Shown in pieces: positions 32,947-41,700 of a DNA stretch of 64,000 nt. Positions within the stretch are counted from its first letter, which is position 1; each line of letters starts with the position of its first letter. The notes beneath the pieces are model-generated. The model was not told the origin of the DNA. It saw nothing but the letters and a program-made list of their open reading frames with translations, and did not search any database. The stretch is from Flavobacterium sp. HJ-32-4 (lineage in GTDB: Bacteria > Bacteroidota > Bacteroidia > Flavobacteriales > Flavobacteriaceae): the NCBI RefSeq assembly GCF_022532105.1, contig NZ_CP092832.1, positions 3,469,443-3,533,442 on the forward strand, read 5' to 3'. The position numbers and the translations under genes are program-made.

Positions 32947-33219
32947 ATGAACAAATCAGAATTGATCGATGCAATCGCGGCTGACGCCGGAATTTCAAAA
33001 AATGCTGCTAAACTGGCTCTTGAGTCGTTCATCAACAACATCGGCGGCACACTGAAGAAAGGCGGACGTGTTTCCCTGGTAGGTTTTGGATCTTGGTCTG
33101 TATCAAGCCGTGCTGCAAGGGAAGGGCGTAACCCACAAACAGGTGCCAGCATCAAGATCGCTGCTAAGAAAGTAGTGAAGTTCAAAGCAGGTGCTGACCT
33201 CGAAGGAGCCATCAACTAA
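32947..33219 (+). CDS. hup: HU-family nucleoid protein
   Basis: The 90-residue DNA-binding protein MNKSELIDAIAADAGISKNA shows the HU dimerisation helices, the arm region VGFGSWSVSSRAAREGRNPQ with the intercalating Pro in GRNPQTG, and the end VVKFKAGADLEGAIN. It bends DNA and packs the nucleoid. Strong promoter and terminator on either side indicate a single-gene unit with high expression. Confidence 0.96.
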   Translation: MNKSELIDAIAADAGISKNAAKLALESFINNIGGTLKKGGRVSLVGFGSWSVSSRAAREGRNPQTGASIKIAAKKVVKFKAGADLEGAIN

Positions 33220-33244
33220 TCGTTCTATTCGATACAACCTCAAG

Positions 33245-33273
33245 GCCTTCCCTTCATTGGGAAGGCTTTTTTT
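33245..33273 (+). terminator. Terminator of the HU gene
   Basis: GCCTTCCC and GGGAAGGC form an 8-bp stem with loop TTCATT, followed by seven T. Confidence 0.92.
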
Positions 33274-33344
33274 GTTAACGCTGTAGGAATAGGCATTCTT
33301 TTTATGAAAATAATTTTATACTTTTAAGAAAAATTCCGTGTCTC

Positions 33345-33908
33345 ATGACTTTGGAAAAGCTACGAAAAGGACAATTACTCATTGCGGAACCGTCGAGTAC
33401 TTTGGGCGATGCGTCGTTCAACCGCTCGGTAATCCTGCTGGCTGACCATACCCGTGAGGGCTCGGTAGGCTTCATCATCAACAAGCCGCTTCGGTATACG
33501 CTGAGCGACCTGATACCGGAGCTGAACGCCAAATTCAAGATTTACAATGGAGGCCCGGTAGAGCAAGACAATCTCTATTTCATCCATAACGTACCGGATT
33601 TGATTCCGGAGAGTATCGAGATTTCCAACGGTATTTATTGGGGAGGCGATTTCGAATTTGCCCGCGACCGGATCAACCGGGGCGAAATCGGGAAAGACAA
33701 CATCCGCTTTTTCCTGGGGTATACCGGATGGAGCGCCCACCAGTTGGAAGAAGAGATGCAATCGCACTCGTGGATACTCGCCGATAACATCTACGAGAAG
33801 AAAATCCTCGGACGTCCTACCACCCATTTCTGGAAAGAGAAAATACTGGAATTAGGCGGTGAGTATCTCATCTGGTCGAATGCACCCGAAAATCCCATCC
33901 TGAACTGA
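33345..33908 (+). CDS. YqgE/AlgH family protein
   Basis: The 187-residue protein shows the family hallmarks KGQLLIAEPSSTLGDASFNR, GSVGFIINKPL, YNGGPVEQDNLYFIH and FFLGYTGWSAHQLEEE. YqgE/AlgH proteins are widespread cytoplasmic proteins of unsettled function, once linked to alginate regulation. It converges with the class IV aminotransferase gene with no gap, as is usual in flavobacteria. Confidence 0.92.
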   Translation: MTLEKLRKGQLLIAEPSSTLGDASFNRSVILLADHTREGSVGFIINKPLRYTLSDLIPELNAKFKIYNGGPVEQDNLYFIHNVPDLIPESIEISNGIYWGGDFEFARDRINRGEIGKDNIRFFLGYTGWSAHQLEEEMQSHSWILADNIYEKKILGRPTTHFWKEKILELGGEYLIWSNAPENPILN

Positions 33909-34745
33909 TCAGGCCAGGCGCAACTGGGCATTTAACTGCACCAGCAAGCGCCGCGCAAAGGCATCCCCAAACGCTTTTTTCCGATAGGATGTAATCGGGC
34001 GTATACCCATAATCACGTTCGTAAGGAACAACTCATCCGCTTTTTGAAGATCGAAAGGAGAAATCGGTTCTTCCACCACCTCAATACCTTCCATTTTTCG
34101 CGCCAGGGCCATTACCTGCTGTCGCATCACGCCGTTCAGGCAGCCTTCTGATACCGGCGGTGTTGCCAATCGGTTGCCGGTCAGCATAAACACATTGCCC
34201 TGCACCGCTTCTGCCACATTACGCGCATCGTTCAGCAACAGGCAGTTCGCATAGCCGTTCTCTTCGGCGAAAACCGCCGCTGTGACGTTGAGCATCCGGT
34301 TGGTCGATTTGATAGAAGACAGCAATTGCCGCGGAATCAGGTAATCTTTGTAGAGCTCTACCTCATACGGCCCTTCCTCCCATCCAAATACCGGATCGAT
34401 GGCCGTCGCTTCCATTAGCCACGACACCGTGTTGTCGGTTGGTCGGTAAAACCCGCCGCTATTCCGGAACACCGTAATACGGACGCGGGCCGCCGCCTGG
34501 TAGCCCAATGTCGTTACCAATTCGGCAATCGCCGCGGAAAAGAACTCCATCGTGAAGGTCATCGGAATTTCCATCCGGCAAATGCGCATGGCGGCCATCA
34601 AACGGAAATAATGGTCTTCGAGAAACAGCGGTTTGGCGTCGTTCACCCGCAGTGTTTCAAAAACCCCGTCACCGAAGAGGAAGCCGCGGTTACGGGCCAA
34701 AGGAATGGAAGCGTCGGGAACGAGTTCCCCGTTGAAGTGCAGCAT
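33909..34745 (-). CDS. Class IV PLP-dependent aminotransferase
   Basis: The 278-residue enzyme has the family start LARNRGFLFGDGVFETLRV, the PLP lysine in SSIKSTNRMLN, NCLLLNDARNVAEAVQGNVF, and EGCLNGVMRQQV near the phosphate-binding region. Class IV includes branched-chain aminotransferase, D-amino-acid transaminase and aminodeoxychorismate lyase (PabC); size and sequence fit PabC/DAAT-like members, but the substrate cannot be assigned by eye. Its start codon directly follows the T tract of a hairpin, and its promoter overlaps that hairpin. Confidence 0.85.
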   Translation of the reverse strand: MLHFNGELVPDASIPLARNRGFLFGDGVFETLRVNDAKPLFLEDHYFRLMAAMRICRMEIPMTFTMEFFSAAIAELVTTLGYQAAARVRITVFRNSGGFYRPTDNTVSWLMEATAIDPVFGWEEGPYEVELYKDYLIPRQLLSSIKSTNRMLNVTAAVFAEENGYANCLLLNDARNVAEAVQGNVFMLTGNRLATPPVSEGCLNGVMRQQVMALARKMEGIEVVEEPISPFDLQKADELFLTNVIMGIRPITSYRKKAFGDAFARRLLVQLNAQLRLA

Positions 34746-34770
34746 AAAAAAAGCCCTGAAGGATCAGGGC
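34746..34770 (-). terminator. Hairpin between START-like and aminotransferase genes
   Basis: On the minus strand GCCCTGA-TCCT-TCAGGGC is followed by seven T that run directly into the ATG of the aminotransferase gene. It can stop transcripts coming from the START-like gene. Confidence 0.8.
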
Positions 34771-34800
34771 AAATATACGTCTAAATGAAGCGTCCCACAA
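34770..34800 (-). promoter_or_regulatory. Aminotransferase promoter (TTG-N20-TATATTTG) overlapping the terminator
   Basis: TTG at 34800-34798 abuts the stop codon of the START-like gene; TATATTTG at 34777-34770 shares its last base with the hairpin. Transcripts starting a few bases later would lack most of the 5' hairpin arm. Confidence 0.75.
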
Positions 34801-35193
34801 TCAAACGGATCCGATCACGTGTTTAAGATCCGACACCTGGTTTTCCCACAATTGGGCCGCTTCGTCGAGTTCTGACTCGGGTGCGTAGTCGACCACCATC
34901 AGCGATACGTCTTTCGTGATCTCATCCTCAAGGATGCGAAGCTCGAAAAAGTAGTCGGTATCATGGTCGTTCTGGTCAATCCAGCGGAACTTGATTTTCT
35001 CGCCCGTTTTGCGTGAGGCTACGCGTGCACGTTCTTCTGTGTCCTCCCATATGAAGGTAAAGATCTCGCCACGGGCGTTTACATTATCGGCGAACCACTC
35101 AGATAAACCAGAGGGTGTGGAAATATACTGATAGAGCAGCTGAGGCGAGGAATTGATAGGGAATTCAAGTTCGTATTTTACTTTTACTTCCAT
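34801..35193 (-). CDS. START-like domain protein
   Basis: The 130-residue protein MEVKVKYELEFPINSSPQLL has the SRPBCC helix-grip pattern: a first strand, YQYISTPSGLSEWFADNV, FTFIWEDTEERARV, FRWIDQND and an ending C-terminal helix with ESELDEAAQLWENQVSDLKH. It matches the small START-like proteins found beside the class IV aminotransferase gene in flavobacteria. Ligand unknown. Confidence 0.85.
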   Translation of the reverse strand: MEVKVKYELEFPINSSPQLLYQYISTPSGLSEWFADNVNARGEIFTFIWEDTEERARVASRKTGEKIKFRWIDQNDHDTDYFFELRILEDEITKDVSLMVVDYAPESELDEAAQLWENQVSDLKHVIGSV

Positions 35194-35278
35194 GCGGATT
35201 GGGGATTGAAAGTCGAAATATATACAATTAAAATTAATTGTTTGGCACCCGATACAAATAAAAATTTAGAGGCCGTTC

Positions 35279-35308
35279 TTGCCACATCTGAATTTAGTCC
35301 TATATTTG
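35279..35308 (+). promoter_or_regulatory. tRNA-Met promoter (TTG-N19-TATATTTG)
   Basis: TTG at 35279-35281 and TATATTTG at 35301-35308 fit the consensus with a 19-base spacer, 30 bases ahead of the tRNA. Confidence 0.85.
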
Positions 35309-35338
35309 CACCCGCGTTCCGAAACGGACGCCGAATCA

Positions 35339-35412
35339 GGCGAGGTAGCTCAGTCGGTTAGAGCGCAGGATTCATAACCCTGAGGTCACGGGTTCAACTC
35401 CCGTCCTCGCTA
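35339..35412 (+). tRNA. tRNA-Met (anticodon CAT, elongator-like)
   Basis: Acceptor strands GGCGAGG and CCTCGCT pair (first pair G-T), followed by discriminator A. D arm GCTCAGTCGGTTAGAGC, anticodon stem-loop CAGGATTCATAACCCTG and T arm ACGGGTTCAACTCCCGT are complete. Absence of the three G-C pairs at the base of the anticodon stem argues against initiator; a CAT tRNA-Ile2 is not excluded. Confidence 0.93.
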
Positions 35413-35418
35413 CAAAAA

Positions 35419-35445
35419 AGTCGTCCAATGGACGGCTTTTTTTTT
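35419..35445 (+). terminator. Terminator of tRNA-Met
   Basis: AGTCGTCC and GGACGGCT pair around AAT (one G-T pair), followed by nine T. Confidence 0.9.
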
Positions 35446-35667
35446 GGCCCTATCGCCAAAATGCATCTTTCTCCTCCTTTTCCGCTTCATTTTATAGGTG
35501 TTTTCTTAGCTCAAAAGCGTTTTTACACTACAAATCCGACAAAAAATGCGGTAAAAAGCGACTTTTATCGAAAAACACAAATTGTTGATTTATAATTATT
35601 TAAGGCATATCGCAATTCTAAAAAGTGTATTTCGTCGACAAAAAGCATCACTTTATCGATAAAAAAT
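35446..35667. promoter_or_regulatory. AT-rich upstream region with TTATCGA-type palindromes
   Basis: No gene is present between the tRNA terminator and the giant metalloprotease gene. The region contains TTTTATCGAAAA (35563-35574), TTTCGTCGACAAA (about 35630-35642) and the perfect palindrome TTTATCGATAAA (35652-35663), which directly precedes the promoter. Similar TTATCGA words occur upstream of the three following surface genes. Confidence 0.5.
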
Positions 35668-35698
35668 TTGGCTGGTAGTTTTTTCTTTTCTAAGTTTG
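35668..35698 (+). promoter_or_regulatory. Promoter TTG-N20-TAAGTTTG of the metalloprotease gene
   Basis: TTG at 35668-35670 and TAAGTTTG at 35691-35698 fit the consensus. The ATG follows 22 bases after the -7 box. Confidence 0.75.
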
Positions 35699-35720
35699 AC
35701 ATGCCCCAAATCTTAAAAAA

Positions 35721-38700
35721 ATGAAAAAAATTACGCTGGCAACATTGGTCCTGTTGCTCTTCTCGACTGGCGTGTGCTTTTCCCAGAAAACCTATTGGCG
35801 TTTTGACGGTACTGAAAAAACCGTTCGTGACAAGCCTAAACGAAAAACCGTTCCAAATGAATTCCGGGTGGTAACACTCGACTTCAATGCCATTAAGTCT
35901 GAACTGGCCCAAACGGCCGTCCGTGGCGCGAACGGATTACTGACAAAGACCGTATGGGTCGATTTCCCTATGGAAGACGGCACAACGGAAACGTTCAGCA
36001 TGGAGAAAACCTACACCCTCGCCCCTGAACTCGAGGCGCTGTATCCGGATATTACCTCGTATTTCGGGGTGAGCCGAAAAAATCCGCTGAACAAAATCTA
36101 TATCAGTTTGTCGCAGTTGGGCTTCGCCGGACTCGTTACGGGCGAAAAAACCATCTACATCGACACCTACGACTTCCTAAAAAACGACGGTCGCTATATC
36201 GTCTATGACCGGAACAAATGTACGCGTGCCGAAAAAGACGGCTTCGAGTGCCATGCAGATGTAGATGTCGTAGATATAGAATCGCTGCCGCCTTCCATGC
36301 AGTTCCGGAACTCTACCGACGGTATTTTCCGCACTTTTGACCTTGCCGTTGCCTGTACGTCTGAATATACCTATTACTACGGAAACACGGTAGCGAATGC
36401 CCTTGCCGCCATCAACACCACGATCACACGTGTAAACAGTGTGTATAAGCGTGACTTCGCCGTGGTCTTCCAGGTCGTAGCGTCTAACAACCGTCTTGTC
36501 TATCGCAATAATGTCAACATCGACACCACGCCTGATCCAGATCCGTATGACAACTACGACGGCAGCCAGATGCTGAGTGCCAATACCAGCAACATTACGG
36601 GTATTATCGGCGCCAGCGCGTATGACGTCGGACACGTATTCAGTACGGGTGGTGGTGGTATCGCCTCAACTGCTCCTTGTAATGCTACAAGTAAAGGTTC
36701 AGGCGTGACGGGCATCGTAACACCGCAATTCGATCCGTTCGACATCGACTATGTCTGCCACGAAATCGGTCACCAGTTCGGTGCCAGCCACACCCAAAAC
36801 AATGCCTGTCAACGTGCAGCGGCCGCCGCTATGGAGCCTGGTAGTGGTTCGACCATTATGGGATACGCCGGAATTTGCGCACCGAACGTGCAAAACAACT
36901 CCGATGCCTATTTCCATGCCTACAGCATCCAGCAAATAACCGGCGGTATGTCAGGATATACGTGTGAGACCGAAACTGCCATCAACAATGCCGAGCCAAC
37001 CGTATCTACGACGGCTACGTACACCATCCCAAAATCGACACCGTTCATCCTGACCGCAACAGGAAGTGATTCCAATGGCGACACCATCACCTATTGCTGG
37101 GAACAAATGAACAATGGTACGGGAACTGGAGAAGTTATGCCTCCTGCTTCGACCAACACCACACGGCCGGCTTTTCGTTCGTTTACACCCACAACAGACC
37201 CTACCCGCACCTTCCCGAACCTCAATGCCGTGATCGCGAACGTGACGCCGACATGGGAGGTGCTGCCAAGCGTGGCCCGTACGATGAACTTCCGCTGTAC
37301 GGCGCGCGATAACAACTCATTGGGCGGGCAAACCAACCAGACCAATACCACCCTTACGGTAAGCGGCACCGCCGGACCTTTCGTCGTGACCGCTCCGAAC
37401 ACCAATGAAACCTGGTATGTGGGCGAAACCAAAGCCGTTACGTGGAGCGTCAACAGCACCAATACCCTGTCGGCAAATGTCAACATCAAACTATCGACAG
37501 ACGGCGGTTATACCTACCCTATCACACTTGCATCCGGCGTGACCAACAACGGAACTGCCAATGTCACGGTTCCTAATAACATTGGTTCGAACAACCGCGT
37601 GAAAATCGAAGCGGCGAGCAACATCTTCTTTGATATCTCGAACACGAATTTCACGATCAAAGCCAACACGTTCGAACTTACGACCGCGCAGAACACCGTA
37701 TCGGTTTGTTCCCCAACCAATGCGGCCTACAGCTTTACGTATACCCCGGCACCTACTTTCTCGTCTACGACTACGTTCACGGCAAGCGGACTTCCGGGCG
37801 GTGCTACTGCTGCTTTTTCGCCTACCACCCGCAACGCGACGGGTTCCGTAAGCCTGACGGTGGGTAACCTTACCGGCATCACACCAGGCACCTATAATTT
37901 CAACGTGATAGGAACCGCCGGAAGTAACGTGATCACGCTGCCGATGGTATTGCGTATTTTCGACTCTACTATCGGAGCTGTGACCCTTACCAGTCCGATC
38001 AACGGCGCGCCAAACCAGCAAACGTCCTGCCTATTGCAATGGAATGCGGTATCGACAGCGTCGTCTTATACCGTCCAAATTTCAACCGATCCGACCTTTG
38101 CCACGGTGACCGAAACCGCCACTATCACAGCTACGTCCTACCAAACCACGTCGCTGTCGGCCGGCACCATCAACTACTGGAGAGTGCGTCCGAACAACCC
38201 TTGCGTAAACGGCAACTTCTCTCCCAGCTTCGCCTTCCAGATCGCGAGCGACACCTGTAAGAGCTATGACCAGGAATATTTCGAATTCAACGACAACGTT
38301 TGGGACCTGAACTCGACCAATGCGGTGAGCGCCCGGGTTGACGTAGCGGATAACATCGTCATCAGTGAAGTCAGTTTCTACATGCGGGCCACGCATGCCG
38401 CCCTTGGTGATATCAAAATGCAGTTTAGCGGTCCTACCGGCATTTTCGCGGAAATCTACAACCGTGATTGTACCGGAGCGAATTTCGACGTCACCTGGGA
38501 TGACGACGGAACCGTACTGACATGTGGTAACGTGACAGCCGCAACAAATGCCGGCTTGGAAGGCACACAGCAACCGAGCCAGCCGCTGTCAAAATTCGAT
38601 GGCACCTCGTCACTCGGAACGTGGGTATTGCTCGCAACCGACCGTGGCGCCAACACATCCGGAGGTACCTTCAACGAATTCAGGGTAGACATCTGTGGAA

Positions 38701-41700
38701 AACTGCAGATCGTCAATAACATAACCGTGACGAATAGTTCCGTAAAAGCCCCGCTTGGATTGACTACGACCATCACCCAATCCAAGCTACTTGCCGCCCA
38801 GCCAGGTGCCACTACATCTGACTTGGTGTATGTATTGACCGACTTACCCGACAACGGAACATTGAAAAAAAGCAATGCATCCCTGTCACTGGGGCAAACA
38901 TTCACGCAGGCCGATATCAATAGCGGTGCAGTGACCTATACGCACAATGGCGCCAATTCCAATCCGGATAGTTTTACCGTAATTGTAAAAGGCACCAGCA
39001 TGGCGCTGTCAGAAGCCAAAACAACGGATATCGAGATCTGTTCATTTGCTACCAATCCGTCACAAACCAATGTACTTTGTTTCGGAGCGTCTACGGGCTC
39101 CGCTGCCGTGGCTCCTTCAGGCGGTGTAGCACCCTATACGTATCTGTGGTCGACAGGCGCTACTTCAGCTAGTGTCACCGGACTCGCAGCCGGATCTTAC
39201 AGCGTGACCATTACAGACGCCAGCGGATGTGCCATGCCGCAAAGCTTTACACTCACACAACCTGCCGCGGCCCTGACAGTAACGTCTGCCGGACAGACCA
39301 ACATCAACTGTTTCGGAAATGCCACTGGTGCTGCCTCGGTAACTGTAAGTGGTGGAACGACCAACTACTCCTACAACTGGACACCGGGCAACCCAACCGG
39401 TGACGGAACCGCTTCGGTAACCGGATTGACCGCCGGAACCTGGACGTGTACGGTGACCGATGCCAACGGTTGTACTGCTTCACAGAACTTCACCATCACA
39501 CAACCTGCCGCGGCCCTGACAGTAACGTCTGCCGGACAGACCAATATCAACTGTTTCGGAAACGCTACCGGTGCTGCTTCGGTAAGCGTGAGCGGTGGAA
39601 CGACCAACTACTCTTATAACTGGACGCCGGGCAACCCAACCGGTGACGGAACTGCTTCCGTAACCGGATTGACAGCCGGAACCTGGACGTGTACGGTAAC
39701 CGATGCCAACGGATGTACCGCTTCACAGAACTTCACCATCACACAACCAGCCGCGGCCCTGACAGTAACGTCTGCCGGACAGACCAACATCAACTGTTTC
39801 GGAAACGCTACAGGTGCTGCTTCTGTAACGGTAAGTGGTGGAACGACCAACTACTCCTACAACTGGACACCAGGCAATCCAACCGGTGACGGAACTGCTT
39901 CCGTAACCGGGTTGACAGCCGGAACCTGGACGTGTACCGTGACCGATGCCAACGGATGTACTGCTTCACAGAACTTCACTATCACGCAACCTGCTGCTGC
40001 CCTGACAGTAACGTCTGCCGGACAGACCAATATCAACTGTTTCGGGAACGCCACCGGTGCTGCTTCTGTAACGGTAAGTGGCGGAACGACCAACTACTCC
40101 TACAACTGGACACCAGGCAACCCAACAGGTGACGGAACTGCTTCCGTAACCGGATTGACCGCCGGAACCTGGACGTGTACCGTGACCGATGCCAATGGAT
40201 GTACTGCTTCACAAAACTTCACCATCACACAACCTGCTGCTGCCCTGACAGTAACGTCTGCCGGACAGACCAACATCAACTGTTTCGGAAACGCTACAGG
40301 TGCTGCATCGGTAACGGTAAGTGGCGGAACGACCAACTACTCCTACAACTGGACACCAGGTAACCCAACCGGTGACGGAACTGCTTCCGTAACCGGATTG
40401 ACAGCCGGAACCTGGACATGTACCGTGACCGATGCAAACGGATGTACCGCTTCACAGAACTTCACTATCACGCAACCTGCTGCTGCCCTGACAGTAACGT
40501 CTGCCGGACAGACCAACATCAACTGTTTCGGAAACGCTACAGGTGCTGCTTCTGTAACGGTAAGTGGTGGAACGACCAACTACTCCTACAACTGGACACC
40601 GGGCAACCCAACAGGTGACGGAACTGCTTCGGTAACCGGATTGACAGCCGGAACCTGGACGTGTACGGTAACCGATGCCAATGGATGTACTGCTTCACAG
40701 AACTTCACTATCACACAACCTGCCGCAGCCCTGACAGTAACGCCTGCCGGACAGACCAACATCAACTGTTTCGGAAACGCTACCGGTGCTGCTTCTGTAA
40801 CGGTAAGTGGTGGAACGACCAACTACTCCTACAACTGGACACCAGGCAATCCAACCGGCGACGGAACTGCTTCCGTAACCGGATTGACCGCCGGAACCTG
40901 GACGTGTACGGTGACCGACGCCAACGGATGTACCGCTTCACAGAACTTCACCATTACACAACCTGCCGCGGCCCTGACAGTAACGTCTGCCGGACAGACC
41001 AATATCAACTGTTTCGGAAACGCTACCGGTGCTGCTTCGGTAAGTGTGAGCGGTGGAACGACCAACTACTCCTACAACTGGACACCAGGTAACCCAACCG
41101 GTGACGGAACTGCTTCGGTAACCGGATTGACCGCCGGAACCTGGACGTGTACGGTGACAGATGCAAACGGATGTACTGCTTCACGTGTCTTCACTATCAC
41201 ACAACCTGCCGCAGCACTGACAGTAACGTCTGCCGGACAGACCAATATCAACTGTTTCGGAAATGCTACCGGTGCTGCTTCGGTAAGTGTGAGCGGTGGA
41301 ACGACCAACTACTCTTATAACTGGACACCGGGCAACCCAACCGGTGACGGAACCGCTTCGGTAACCGGACTAACAGCCGGAACCTGGACGTGTACGGTGA
41401 CCGATGCTAATGGATGTACTGCTTCACAGAACTTCACGATCACGCAACCTGCCGCGGCCCTGACAGTAACGTCTGCCGGACAGACCAATATCAACTGTTT
41501 CGGAAACGCTACCGGTGCTGCTTCCGTAAGTGTGAGCGGTGGAACGACCAACTACTCTTATAACTGGACACCAGGTAACCCAACCGGTGACGGAACCGCT
41601 TCTGTAACCGGATTGACAGCCGGAACCTGGACGTGTACGGTGACCGACGCCAACGGTTGTACTGCTTCACAGAACTTCACCATTACACAACCTGCCGCGG

